A stretch of DNA of 64,000 nt. Origin: Roseiarcus sp963770275 (GTDB lineage: Bacteria; Pseudomonadota; Alphaproteobacteria; Rhizobiales; Beijerinckiaceae). The DNA is taken from assembly GCA_963770275.1 (NCBI GenBank), contig CAVYPD010000003.1, forward strand, positions 62,001 through 126,000. The letters run 5' to 3'. Positions 38,297 through 48,255 of the stretch are shown here, piece by piece. The translations under genes were made by a program, and so were the position numbers. Below the pieces are notes generated by a model. It saw nothing but the letters and a program-made list of their open reading frames with translations, was not told the DNA's origin and did no database searches. Each line of letters opens with the position of its first letter. Within the stretch, counting starts at the first letter, position 1.

Positions 38297-38824
38297 CTAC
38301 GACCGACCCTCAAACTCGGCCAGAACATCAGCGAGCGAATGAGCGTGCGCTAGCACGAGATCGGCCGCCGCGGCGATATCGTCGATGGACGCGTGCGGCA
38401 GTCCGCCAGACGGAACGGCGTCGCTGATCAGCGCGACAATGTTCGCGTCTTCGGGATAAAGCGGCGGCTTGCCGTTGGCGCCGCGAAAGACCTCGATCTT
38501 CGGCAGGCGATCGCGCTTGAAGCCTTCGACCAGGACAAGGTCGACGTTCTTGAGCAGCCGCAAGAGTTCCGCCAACGATGGCTCGGGCGCTCCGCGCAAT
38601 TCGCGCATCAGCGCAACTCGATTGGCGGACGCGACGAGCACTTCTTCTGCGCCCGCTGCGCGATGCTCATAAGAATCCTTGCCCGGCTGATCGAGATCGA
38701 AATTGTGGTGGGCGTGTTTGATCGTCGAAACGCTGAAGCCGCGGCGATTCAGTTCCGGAATGAGCCGGACAATGAGCGTGGTCTTGCCCGCTCCGCTCCA
38801 CCCGGCGAAGCCGATTACGCGCAT
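38297..38824 (-). CDS. mobB: Molybdopterin-guanine dinucleotide biosynthesis adapter protein MobB
   Basis: The 175-residue P-loop GTPase has Walker A GFAGWSGAGKTTLIVRLIPE at the N terminus, the MobB hallmark STIKHAHHNFDLDQPGKDSY near residue 40, and LVLVEGFKRDRLPKIEV near 105. MobB assists MobA in making the MGD form of the molybdenum cofactor. I start at ATG 38824 (MRVIGFAG). It is divergent from putA and follows no other moco gene here. Confidence 0.92.
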   Translation of the reverse strand: MRVIGFAGWSGAGKTTLIVRLIPELNRRGFSVSTIKHAHHNFDLDQPGKDSYEHRAAGAEEVLVASANRVALMRELRGAPEPSLAELLRLLKNVDLVLVEGFKRDRLPKIEVFRGANGKPPLYPEDANIVALISDAVPSGGLPHASIDDIAAAADLVLAHAHSLADVLAEFEGRS

Positions 38825-39027
38825 GACCAATCCTCGTATTCCGCGCCCCACTCCCTATGTAGCAATCGGTCGTGGGAAGCGCGAACAAAACTCTCGAAAT
38901 GCAAGACTGCGCGTCGCCAGGTCCGACCTCATCTCACGACATAGGCAAAACGCCTTTCTCGTGACTAAGATCGCGCTGGCCGCCATCGGCCTGCGCGCGA
39001 GGTGGGAGCGGCTTCTGGGAGCCTGAC

Positions 39028-42000
39028 ATGACCGACGCCGCCGACGTTTTCGCCGCGTTCCGCTGCGAGGTCGCTCCGCAAACGCCGCTCAGGGCCGCGA
39101 TCACCGCCGCCTACCGGGCGCCTGAGCCCCAGTGTTTGCCGCCGCTCGTCGAGCTCGCAACCGCGAACGCGGACGAAGCGAACCGCATCCGCACGCTCGC
39201 CAATAGCCTTGGCGCCAAGCTCAGGACAAAGACGCGATCGAGCGGTGTCGAGGGTTTGATCCACGAATATTCCCTATCGAGTCAGGAGGGTGTGGCGCTG
39301 ATGTGCCTCGCCGAAGCGCTTTTGCGCATTCCGGACGCCGCGACGCGCGACGCGCTGATCCGCGACAAGCTCTCGCCCGGCGATTGGCGCGCGCATGTCG
39401 GTCAGAGCCCGTCGCTGTTCGTCAACGCCGCCACCTGGGGCCTGGTGCTGACGGGCCGTCTGGTGACGACGACCAGCGAGCAGGGCTTGTCGGCCGCCCT
39501 GACCCGCCTCATCGCCCGCAGCGGCGAGCCGATCATCCGCGCTGGCGTGGACGTCGCCATGCGGCTTATGGGCGAGCAGTTCGTCACCGGCCGCACGATC
39601 GAGGAGGCGCTGTCAAATAGCCGTGATCGCCACGCGCGCGGCTTCACCTTTTCCTACGACATGCTGGGAGAGGCAGCGACCACCGCCGAGGATGCGGCGC
39701 GCTATCTCGACGAATACGAACGCGCCGTCCATGCCATCGGCCGGGCCTCTCGTGGTCGCGGCATCTATGAAGGGGCTGGCATTTCGATCAAGCTTTCGGC
39801 GCTCCACCCACGCTATCAACGCATCAAGCGGGCGCGCGTGATGAAGGAGCTGCTGCCGCGCGCGAAAGGGCTCGCGGCGCTCGCCAAATCCTATGACATC
39901 GGATTCAATATCGACGCCGAGGAAGCGGACCGACTCGATCTGTCGCTCGACATTCTTGAGGCCCTGTCTCTCGACAAAGATCTCGGAGGCTGGAACGGGC
40001 TTGGCTTTGTCATTCAGGCCTATGGCAAGCGCTGTTCGGCGGTCGTCGACTGGCTGATCGATCTCGCCCGCCGCTCGGGTCGCCGGTTGATGATCCGCCT
40101 GGTCAAAGGCGCCTATTGGGATTCTGAGATCAAGCGCGCGCAGGTCGACGGCCTCGATGGCTTTCCCGTATTCACCCGCAAAGTCTACACTGATGTGAGC
40201 TTTCTCGCCTGCGCGCGCAAATTGCTCGCCGCGCCGGACGCGGTCTATCCGCAATTCGCCACCCACAACGCGCAGACGCTCGCGTCCGTGCTCGTCTTCG
40301 CTGGGCCAGATTTCTACCGCGGCCAGTACGAATTCCAGTGCCTGCATGGGATGGGCGAGCCGCTCTATGAGGAGGTGGTCGGCCGCGACAAGCTCAATCG
40401 CCCGTGCCGGGTCTATGCGCCGGTCGGTTCGCACGAGACCTTACTCGCCTATCTCGTTCGCCGGCTGCTTGAGAACGGCGCCAACACCTCGTTCGTTAAC
40501 CGGATCGCGGACGCGAGCGTGTCCATAGATGACCTGGTCGCGGATCCGGTCGAGGCCGCGCGCTCAATCCAGCCGATCGGGGCGCCGCACGACAAGATTG
40601 CGGCGCCGCGCGACCTTTATGCCCCCGATCGCGTCAACTCGCGCGGGCTCGATCTCTCCGACGAAAACCGCCTCGCCAAGCTCGGCAGCGGACTGAACGC
40701 GAGCGCTGAGATGGCTTGGCGCGCCTTTCCGCCGGGCGCTGCGGAAGACGAACCGGGCGATCCCGTGTTGAACCCTGCCAACCCAAGCGACATTGTCGGC
40801 TTCACCCGCCATGCGCGCGCTAACGAGATCGCCGCCGCGCTCGACATCGGCGACCGCGCAGCTCCCGCTTTCGCCGCGATCCCGCCCTCTGAGCGCGCCA
40901 TCTTCCTGCGCCGCGCCGCCGACATTCTCGAAGCGCGGAACGACCTGCTCGTCGGCCTCATCGTCCGCGAGGCCGGCAAGTCTTACGCCAATGCGGTCGC
41001 GGAAGTCCGCGAGGCGGCCGACTTCCTGCGCTACTACGCCCATGAGGCCGCGCGCACCCTACTCCCCGGCTCCCCGGCCGCGCTGGGCCTCGTCGTCTGC
41101 ATCAGTCCCTGGAACTTTCCGCTGGCGATCTTCACCGGCCAAGTCGCCGCCGCGCTCGCCGCGGGAAATTCCGTTATTGCTAAGGCGGCGGAAGAGACGC
41201 CACTCATTGCTGCCGAAGCCATCCGCTTGCTGCATGAAGCGGGCGTCCCGTCTGAAGTGTTGCAGCTCATTCCGGGGGCTGGCGAAGTTGGCGCGGCGCT
41301 GGTCGCCGATCCACGCGTCCAGGGGGTCGTCTTCACCGGTTCGACTCCTGTTGCGCGACTGATCGAAAAAGAGCTTGCCGGCCGCCTTACGCGTCGCGGC
41401 GCGCCCTTAGGCCTGATCGCCGAAACCGGGGGCCTCAACGCGATGGTCGTCGATTCCTCCGCGCTCGCGGAGCAGGTCGTCGTCGACGTCCTGTCGTCCG
41501 CGTTCGATTCCGCCGGCCAGCGCTGTTCGGCTTTGCGCATCCTGTGCCTGCAGGACGATGTCGCCGACCGCATGCTCACGATGCTGAAGGGCGCGATGGC
41601 CGAGCTCGAGGTCGGCGATACGCGCAAGCTTGCGGTCGACGTCGGCCCGGTCATCACCGCAGAGGCGCGCGATGCGATTGTGGGCCATATCGAAACAGAT
41701 GCACGGCCGTGGCCACAAGGTGACCCAGACGCCGCTCGGCGAAGAGCGCGAGCGGGGCACGTTCGTGCCGCCTACGCTGATCGAGGTGAGCAAGATCGCT
41801 GATGTCGAGCGTGAAGTGTTCGGGCCGGTGCTGCACGTGCTGCGCTACAAGCGCGAGGCGCTCGACAAACTGATCGACGACATCAACGCTGCCGGCTACG
41901 GCCTCACCTTCGGCCTGCACACCCGCATCGACGAGACAATTGCGCGCGTCGTCGAACGCATCGCGGCCGGCAACATCTACATCAATCGCAATGTCATTGG

Positions 42001-42701
42001 CGCGACAGTCGGCGTCCAGCCGTTCGGCGGCTCGAGACTATCGGGCACGGGACCCAAGGCGGGCGGCCCGCTCTATCTTTCGCGGCTGGTTGCGGAGCCA
42101 GCGCCAGGCGCGCTGGACGGCGTGGAAGGGGGCGACGCTGCGATTGCCGGCATTCGCGCCTATACCGACTGGCTCGCCGCTCATGGCCATGGCCTGGAGG
42201 CCGAGCGTTGCGTAGGAATGATGGCGCGTTCACCCCTCGGCGCGCGCGCCGAGCTCAAAGGCCCGGTCGGCGAGCGCAACGTCTATACGCTTCGTCGGCG
42301 CGGCCGAATTGCGGCGGTCGCGGCATGCGAAAGCGGCCTTCTCATCGAGATCGGCGCGATTCTGGCGACAGGCAACGATGCAGTTGTCAACGCCGCTCTT
42401 GCGGAGCGCGTCCTCTCGGGATTGCCGGTGGAACTTAGGCATCGGGTCCATCGCATCGAAGACCCATTGCGCGCGCCTGCCCTCGCTTTCGCCCTTCTCG
42501 AAGGCGACGCGGCGGCGACGTCGGAGGCCTTGCGCAAGCTGGCGAGCCGCGCTGGGCCGATCGTGCGGCTCCAGGCTTTATCCACCGCCCGCCTTGCCGC
42601 CGGCGAGGATTACGACCTCGCTCGACCTCGTCGAGGAATGCGCGACTGCTACCAACACCGCCGCCGCAGGCGGCAATGCGAGCCTGATGACAATCGGCTA
42701 A
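39028..42701 (+). CDS. putA: Bifunctional proline dehydrogenase / delta-1-pyrroline-5-carboxylate dehydrogenase (two frame breaks)
   Basis: PutA oxidises proline to glutamate at the membrane. The first frame holds the FAD-dependent proline dehydrogenase barrel (GAGISIKLSALHPRY, LVKGAYWDSEIKRAQVDG, YEFQCLHGMGEPLYEEV). It continues into the aldehyde dehydrogenase domain with PWNFPLAIFTGQVAAAL, Glu in LIAETGGLNAM and Cys in SAGQRCSALRIL. At about 41694 the frame shifts to HGRGHKVTQTPLGEERERGT. At about 42610 it shifts again to end in the PutA tail NTAAAGGNASLMTIG at 42701. The joined length is about 1,223 residues. No N-terminal ribbon-helix-helix DNA-binding domain is seen, so it is not self-regulating. 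Confidence 0.92.
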
Positions 42702-42729
42702 GATCCGGAGCAGAAACGGAGGCGCCGAA

Positions 42730-42948
42730 ATGTCGAATGATCTGACGGACTCGCAAATCTCGCTGCTCTGCGACATCGAAGAGCATGATCCCGCCAAGTC
42801 GTCCAGCGACGCGAAACGCGATCTGGAGCGGCTTATCGCCGAAGGCTATGTGCAACCGACTGCGGATCATCCCGGCTCGGTCTTTGAGCTCACGGCCAAG
42901 GCCATCGCGTTTCTCGGCGAGCGGGGCGCCGGGCTGAATGAGGCGTAA
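42730..42948 (+). CDS. Small conserved-looking protein, possible winged-helix
   Basis: This 72-residue frame has a clear ribosome site, GGAGG at 42718-42722, seven bases before the ATG. Its composition resembles a MarR-like half (SDAKRDLERLIAEGYVQPTA then SVFELTAKAIAFLGERGAG), where a helix is followed by a beta wing ending in LTAKA. It lies 28 bp after the true putA stop and could be co-transcribed with it. A regulatory role is a guess. Confidence 0.6.
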   Translation: MSNDLTDSQISLLCDIEEHDPAKSSSDAKRDLERLIAEGYVQPTADHPGSVFELTAKAIAFLGERGAGLNEA

Positions 42949-43043
42949 CGGCGGATAGAAGTCCCAATCAGGGGCGCTCCTCGTCAAGCGCGCCGACGCC
43001 AGTTACTTTACCCCAAACGGCTTACGACTTGGAGACGAAGCGA

Positions 43044-44063
43044 ATGCGCGCGATCGGATATCGAAAGGCGAGCCCCGAACTCGATCATCTGGAGGCGTTC
43101 GATATCCCACGACCAAAGCCGGAAGGTCGCGACCTTCTCGTCGAGGTGCGCGCGGTTTCGGTCAATCCCGTCGACTACAAAGTGGCGAGCGGCGGGGGCC
43201 CGGGCAGCGCGGTCGGCGAGACGGACGCAATCAAGGTCGTCGGCTATGACGCCGCCGGGGTGGTCGTGGAAACAGGACAAGAGGCGAGGCTGTTCAAGCC
43301 TGGCGATGAAGTGTTCTACGCCGGCAGCGTCGGACGCCTAGGCGCTGACATGGAATTTCATCTGGTCGACGAACGGATCGTCGGCCGCAAGCCGCGCACG
43401 CTCGATTTCGCTGCGGCCGCGGCTTTGCCCTTGACGTCGATCACAGCCTGGGAGGCGATGTTCGACCGGCTCGATGTCGCGAAACCTGTTCCCGGCGCGG
43501 CGCGCGCAATCCTGATCCTAGGCGGCGCCGGCGGCGTCGGTTCGATCGCCATCCAATTGGCGCGGCAATTGACCGATCTTACCATCGTGGCGACCGCCTC
43601 GAGGCCGGAGACAGTGCAATGGGCGAAGGACATGGGCGCGCATCATGTCGTCGACCACAAGAAGCCGCTTGCGCCACAGATCGCGGCGCTCGGCATGGGC
43701 AGTCCTGCGTTCATCTTCGCGACGTCGCCGATTGGCGGTGTCATCGCCGACCTCGCCGAATTGATTGCGCCGCAAGGACGCATCGCTCTCATCAATGGTG
43801 AAGCGGCCGATCTTTTCGTCTTCAGGCCGAAGAGCGTGTCCATTCACTTTGAGCTGATGTTCACGCGGCCCTTGCTCCAGACCGCCGACATCGAGGCCCA
43901 GCACAGGCTCCTGAACGAGGTCGCCGATCTCGTCGATTCCGGGCGCGTTCGCTCCACCATGCGGGAGAACTACGGGCGCATCGACGCCGCCAATCTCATG
44001 CGTGCGATGGCCTTCCTCAAGTCGGGCCGCGCGATCGGCAAGGTGGTGCTCGCGGGGTTTTAG
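43044..44063 (+). CDS. Zinc-independent quinone-oxidoreductase-like medium-chain dehydrogenase
   Basis: The 339-residue protein is an MDR enzyme of the NADPH:quinone reductase/zeta-crystallin-like group annotated as zinc-type alcohol dehydrogenase-like. It has the start VRAVSVNPVDYKVASG, the ALPLTSITAWEAMFDRL segment, and a nucleotide-binding motif ILILGGAGGVGSIAIQLARQ near residue 155. The catalytic-zinc Cys-His pair of true alcohol dehydrogenases is absent. I start at ATG 43044 after GGAG at 43030; an in-frame TTG at 43029 is less likely. It is convergent with the metallo-hydrolase gene. Confidence 0.85.
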   Translation: MRAIGYRKASPELDHLEAFDIPRPKPEGRDLLVEVRAVSVNPVDYKVASGGGPGSAVGETDAIKVVGYDAAGVVVETGQEARLFKPGDEVFYAGSVGRLGADMEFHLVDERIVGRKPRTLDFAAAAALPLTSITAWEAMFDRLDVAKPVPGAARAILILGGAGGVGSIAIQLARQLTDLTIVATASRPETVQWAKDMGAHHVVDHKKPLAPQIAALGMGSPAFIFATSPIGGVIADLAELIAPQGRIALINGEAADLFVFRPKSVSIHFELMFTRPLLQTADIEAQHRLLNEVADLVDSGRVRSTMRENYGRIDAANLMRAMAFLKSGRAIGKVVLAGF

Positions 44064-44074
44064 TCGCGACGTCC

Positions 44075-45094
44075 TCACGCCGCCTCGAGCGCCAAGCCAT
44101 GCGCGGCCTTGGCGATGCGCAGCCGACCGTCGCGCACCAGGATGTTCACATGCGCCAGCGCCTCGCTGAAGGCGAACGTGAGCTGGTGCGGATCGTCGAT
44201 CGTGCGTCCGAAAATGACCGGCACGAGTTCGGCGACCGTCTGCGGCCCCTGTTTGCAGGCCTCGACAACCGCGATGCAGCGCGCCTCATGGTGAGCGATG
44301 AGTTCGTCGGCGCGCGCGTGCAGGCCCACGAACGGCAACCGGTGCCCTGGCAAAACGAGGACGTCATCCGGCAGCGTCGCCTTGAGCCTTTCGAGTGAGC
44401 GCAGATAGGCGCCGAGCGGATCCCCTTGCGGATCCATCGCTTCGACGCTGACGTTGGGCGAGATCTTGGCCAGCACCTGATCGCCGATAAGGACGAAATT
44501 GTCGGCCTTCGAGTAGAGCATCACCTGCTCGGGCGAATGGCCGGCGCCGGTGATCACTTCGAATTCACGGCCGCCGATCCTGATCCGCTCCTCGGCGATG
44601 AGACGCAGAAACGTTTTCGGCGGCGGAGAGACCATTCTCAAGTATTGCAGCCCGTTGCCGAGCAGGAGCTCGGTGCTCTCCTCGGTCAGCCCATGCGAGC
44701 GGTAGAAGCTGCGATAGGGCTCCGATCTGAGCCCCTGTGGATCGAGGCGAATGTTGAGCGCGATCAGATATTCGGCTTCGCTCATCGCAAGCTGCAAGCC
44801 GAAGCGCTCGCAGAGCCAGCCGGCCAGGCCCACATGGTCGGGGTGAAAGTGGGTGGCGATCACGCGCGTCAGTCTGCGGCCGCGAAGCGGTCCGTCGAGC
44901 AGCGCGTCCCAGGCGGCGCGGGATTGCGCGTCGTCGATTCCCGCATCGACGACCGCCAGGCCGTCGCCGTCTTCGATGAGATAGATGTTGACGTGATCGA
45001 GCCGAAACGGAAGGGGAAAGCGCGCCCACAAAACGCCAGGACGAACCTCGATCGTTTCGCCGGGTCTTGGGCGGATCGGGGTTGGGAAAGACAA
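44075..45094 (-). CDS. Metallo-beta-lactamase-fold hydrolase
   Basis: The 339-residue protein has the MBL metal-site motif THFHPDHVGLAGW near residue 83, the next His in TGAGHSPEQ, the bridging Asp in IGDQVL, and the final His in PGHRLPF. A C-terminal winged-helix-like tail (TVAELVPVIFG ... LAHVNILVRDGRLR) is typical of the beta-lactamase-like protein 2/hydroxyacylglutathione-hydrolase relatives. These enzymes hydrolyse thioesters or similar bonds. The substrate is not evident. Confidence 0.85.
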   Translation of the reverse strand: MSFPTPIRPRPGETIEVRPGVLWARFPLPFRLDHVNIYLIEDGDGLAVVDAGIDDAQSRAAWDALLDGPLRGRRLTRVIATHFHPDHVGLAGWLCERFGLQLAMSEAEYLIALNIRLDPQGLRSEPYRSFYRSHGLTEESTELLLGNGLQYLRMVSPPPKTFLRLIAEERIRIGGREFEVITGAGHSPEQVMLYSKADNFVLIGDQVLAKISPNVSVEAMDPQGDPLGAYLRSLERLKATLPDDVLVLPGHRLPFVGLHARADELIAHHEARCIAVVEACKQGPQTVAELVPVIFGRTIDDPHQLTFAFSEALAHVNILVRDGRLRIAKAAHGLALEAA

Positions 45095-45164
45095 GCGTCT
45101 CAGGCATCGCGCTATTCAGCATCGTTAAGCTTTCGTTCCTTCTCGACCCATGCCGGAGCGCGCC

Positions 45165-46190
45165 TCATTCGAGCGGCAAGAAGCGCGGCGCCACCGCCGC
45201 CTCCAATGCGCCGTCGGCGCCATTCTTATAGACGCCGCGAGCCTTCATGTGCGGATGAGCCGCCGCCTCGACGAGGCTGAGCACTGGGGCGAAGCAAGCG
45301 TCGCAGCCCTCGAGCAGCGCGCGCCAATGTGCGCTCGGCTGGCTCAGGAACAAGGCGCGCAACCGCGCTTTCAGCGCCGGCCAAGCGGCGCGGTCGTATT
45401 GCGCCTTCGAGTCGACGTCCGCAAGGCCGAGCTTATCGAGCAACACCGTGTAGAATTGCGGCTCGAGCGCGCCAACGGTGACATAGCGTCCGTCGGCGCA
45501 AGCGTAGACGTCGTAGAAGGGCGAGTCGTGGAACGGGCTCGGGCTCGGCCCGTCGAGCATTCCGACGGCGCGGGCGGCAAGCGCGATGCCGCCGAGGCTC
45601 GCGGCGATATCGACGATCGAACAATCGATCACGCAACCCTTGCCGCTGCGCCCGGCGGCAAAGACGGCGGCGACTACGCCGAAGGCGAGGCCGAGGGCGC
45701 CGCCTCCGTCGCCGAGAACTGTCGGTGGAACGCTCGGCGGCTGACCATCGCGGGCGGCGAGCGACAAGATTCCGCTGAGCGCAAGATAGTTGAGGTCGTG
45801 GCCCGCGACTTGCGCGAGCGGACCGTCCTGCCCCCAGCCGGTCATGCGGCCATAGACCAGTCGCGGATTGCGCTTGGCGCAGTCCGCGGGCCCGATCCCA
45901 AGACGCTCCATAACGCCTGGCCGATTGCCCTCGATCAGCACGTCGGCCGTCTCCATCAGCGTCAGCGCTTCCTCGAGCTGTTCGGGACGCTTCAGATTGA
46001 GGGCGACAATCCGTTTTCCGCGCCGCAAGGGACCCTCGGACAGCGGCCGGTCCGGATCGCCGAGCGCAGCCTTGTCGGGGCGTACGACCGCGACGACCTC
46101 GGCGCCGAGATCGGCGAGCATGCGGCCGGCGAGCGGACCTGGGCCGATCCCCTCGAACTCGATCACCTTCAGACCTGCAAGCGGATGCAT
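45165..46190 (-). CDS. Family III CoA-transferase, alpha-methylacyl-CoA racemase-like
   Basis: The 341-residue protein starts MHPLAGLKVIEFEGIGPGPL, the N terminus of alpha-methylacyl-CoA racemases, followed by GRMLADLGAEVVAVVRPDK and the VLIEGNRPGVMERLGIGP motif near residue 90. A Gly-rich DGGGALGLAFGVV stretch and the SPFYDVYACADGRYV motif also fit. It either racemises branched acyl-CoA or moves CoA between acids. I start at ATG 46190; the longer frame would overlap mtnA. Confidence 0.88.
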   Translation of the reverse strand: MHPLAGLKVIEFEGIGPGPLAGRMLADLGAEVVAVVRPDKAALGDPDRPLSEGPLRRGKRIVALNLKRPEQLEEALTLMETADVLIEGNRPGVMERLGIGPADCAKRNPRLVYGRMTGWGQDGPLAQVAGHDLNYLALSGILSLAARDGQPPSVPPTVLGDGGGALGLAFGVVAAVFAAGRSGKGCVIDCSIVDIAASLGGIALAARAVGMLDGPSPSPFHDSPFYDVYACADGRYVTVGALEPQFYTVLLDKLGLADVDSKAQYDRAAWPALKARLRALFLSQPSAHWRALLEGCDACFAPVLSLVEAAAHPHMKARGVYKNGADGALEAAVAPRFLPLE

Positions 46191-46255
46191 CGTGAACGAC
46201 CCCCAAGGACGACTGTACACTGTCACGCGATTGAGGAGAGAGCCGACCTGCCCTC

Positions 46256-47350
46256 TCAAGCACGCTCCGGGAACAGCGACTTCAGCCCCTGCGGCGACGC
46301 TTCGGCCACGCCGCGCTCAGTGATGAGCCCGGTCACCAGCCGCGCCGGAGTGACGTCGAACGCCGGATTGGCGGCGTGCCCGCCTTCCGGCGCGATCCTC
46401 ACGCGCATAATCGATCCGTCGTCGGCGCGGCCTTGCATGTAGTTCACTTCATCGGCGCTGCGCTCCTCGATCGGGATCTCCTTGACGCCGTCATGAACCG
46501 TCCAGTCGATGGTCGGCGACGGCAGCGCGACATAGAACGGCACCGAGTTGTCGCGCGCGGCGAGCGCTTTCAGGTAGGTGCCGATCTTATTGCAGACGTC
46601 GCCGTTGGCGGTCGTGCGATCGGTGCCAACGATCACCATGTCGACGAGGCCGTGCTGCATCAGATGACCGCCGGCGTTGTCGACGATGAGCGTATGCTGA
46701 GCTCCATGATGAGCGAGTTCCCACGCGGTCAGCGAGGCGCCCTGATTGCGCGGGCGCGTTTCGTCGACATAGACGTGGACGCGCAGCCCGTCTTCCATCG
46801 CCATGTAGATGGGTGCGGTCGCTGTTCCGTAGTCGACCGTCGCCAGCCAACCGGCGTTACAATGCGTGAGAATGTTGACCGGCTCGCCAGGCTTCTTGTC
46901 CGCAGCCACGCGGCGAAGAATCTTGAGGCCATGGGCGCCGATTGCTCGGTTGATGTCGACATCCTCGTCGGCGATCCGCTTGGCCTCGGCATAAGCGGCG
47001 GCGGCGCGCGCCTGCGGAGCGAGCGGGACAAGAAGCTTGCGAACCGCGTCCAGAGCCCAGCGCAGGTTGATCGCTGTCGGCCGAGTGGCGGCAAGCTTGT
47101 CGTGCGCGGCGTCGAGCGCGGCGTCGCTCGGGTCCTGGCGCATCGCGAGCGCGAGCCCATAGGCCGCCGTCGCGCCGATCAGCGGCGCTCCGCGCACCCA
47201 CATGTCGCGGATCGCCGTCGCCGCCTCGGCGACGCTGCGCAGCGTCGCGACCTTGAACTCATGCGGAAGCCAGCGCTGGTCGATGACATCGACACTTGAA
47301 CCGTCTTGGTTGAGCCAGATCGTGCGGTACGGCCGTCCATCAACCTTCAC
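46256..47350 (-). CDS. mtnA: S-methyl-5-thioribose-1-phosphate isomerase
   Basis: The 364-residue enzyme interconverts methylthioribose-1-phosphate and methylthioribulose-1-phosphate in the methionine salvage pathway. It shows IRDMWVRGAPLIGATAAYGL near residue 47, the catalytic Cys in ILTHCNAGWLATVDYGTA, VYVDETRPRNQGASLTAWEL, and the catalytic Asp in VIVGTDRTTANGDVCNKIGT. Length is normal. No other mtn gene is adjacent; the downstream CoA-transferase may be co-transcribed. Confidence 0.94.
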   Translation of the reverse strand: MKVDGRPYRTIWLNQDGSSVDVIDQRWLPHEFKVATLRSVAEAATAIRDMWVRGAPLIGATAAYGLALAMRQDPSDAALDAAHDKLAATRPTAINLRWALDAVRKLLVPLAPQARAAAAYAEAKRIADEDVDINRAIGAHGLKILRRVAADKKPGEPVNILTHCNAGWLATVDYGTATAPIYMAMEDGLRVHVYVDETRPRNQGASLTAWELAHHGAQHTLIVDNAGGHLMQHGLVDMVIVGTDRTTANGDVCNKIGTYLKALAARDNSVPFYVALPSPTIDWTVHDGVKEIPIEERSADEVNYMQGRADDGSIMRVRIAPEGGHAANPAFDVTPARLVTGLITERGVAEASPQGLKSLFPERA

Positions 47351-47581
47351 GAAAGCTACTCCTTAATTCCCGATCACGCGCTGAGCGCCGCTGGTCGATA
47401 TCACGAACGGAGAACCCACGGAATTTAGGTTCGCGTCGAGCAGCCGCGGCGCACCGACGCGGCTGTGGGTATCACGCCGCCGTCTTGGCCAAGCGCTTGA
47501 CCAAGCCGCCAAAAGGCGACAATCTCGGTTCTCGTGGGTGCTTGTTCCGCGCCCGGCTCATTAGCCCGAAGGCCCTGCATC

Positions 47582-47827
47582 ATGACCACCATCGTCAAGG
47601 TCGGCGAGGCGAAAACCTATCTTTCCGATATCCTCGCAAGGGTGGAGGCGGGCGAAGAGATCATCATCGCTCGCGGCGATGTGCCAATCGCAAAGCTAAC
47701 GCGGATCGAGAAGGCAAATGATCTCGCCGCGGTCCTCGCTGAGGCGCGCGCCGCGCGAGCTCGGGCGAAGTCCGTGACCCGAGAGGAAATTCTGGCGTGG
47801 AAACGCGAGGGGGCCCGGGGGGTATGA
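47582..47827 (+). CDS. Phd/YefM-type antitoxin
   Basis: The 81-residue protein has the Phd/YefM N-terminal DNA-binding fold (TIVKVGEAKTYLSDILARVE then GEEIIIARGDVPIAKLTRIE) and a charged, flexible C-terminal half that would wrap the toxin. It overlaps the PIN-domain toxin by ATGA, the usual arrangement of a type II pair. I start at ATG 47582; the upstream in-frame ATG adds an unlike leader. Confidence 0.88.
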   Translation: MTTIVKVGEAKTYLSDILARVEAGEEIIIARGDVPIAKLTRIEKANDLAAVLAEARAARARAKSVTREEILAWKREGARGV

Positions 47828-48243
47828 CTGTCGTGGTCGACGCCTCGATTGCTGCCGCCTGGCTCCTCCCCGAGGAGGACAGCGACGCGGCCGAGGCGGT
47901 CATTATGGCGTTGTCGGACCGAGCGCCCGTCCCGTCACTGTTCTGGCATGAGGCGCGCAATATTTTCGTCATGGCCCAGCGGCGCGGACGTATTGTCGCT
48001 GGCGAGCCCGCCGCAGCAATGGGCAGACTGCGCCGGCTGCCGCTTGAGGATGCGGGCGCGGGGTCGGACAGCGCGGTTCTCGCTCTTGCGATTGCGCATG
48101 GCCTCACCGCCTATGACGCAGCCTATCTTGCCCTTGCGCAGGAACGAGGACTGCCCCTCGCTACTTTGGATCAAAAGCTAGCCCAAGCGGCGCGCCGGGA
48201 AGGCGTCGGATTGGTTGGTCCGCTTCACACTGAGCATGATTAG
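47824..48243 (+). CDS. vapC: PIN-domain toxin, VapC family ribonuclease
   Basis: The 139-residue PIN domain shows all acidic metal ligands expected of VapC: Asp6 in VVVDASIAAAW, Glu43 in LFWHEARNIF, Asp in TAYDAAYLALA, and Asp in PLATLDQKLA. Such toxins cleave tRNA or rRNA when released from the antitoxin. It pairs with the overlapping Phd-type antitoxin upstream rather than the more usual VapB swapped-hairpin type. No residue appears lost, so the toxin should be active. Confidence 0.9.
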   Translation: MTVVVDASIAAAWLLPEEDSDAAEAVIMALSDRAPVPSLFWHEARNIFVMAQRRGRIVAGEPAAAMGRLRRLPLEDAGAGSDSAVLALAIAHGLTAYDAAYLALAQERGLPLATLDQKLAQAARREGVGLVGPLHTEHD

Positions 48244-48255
48244 ATTGTTCTTGGC

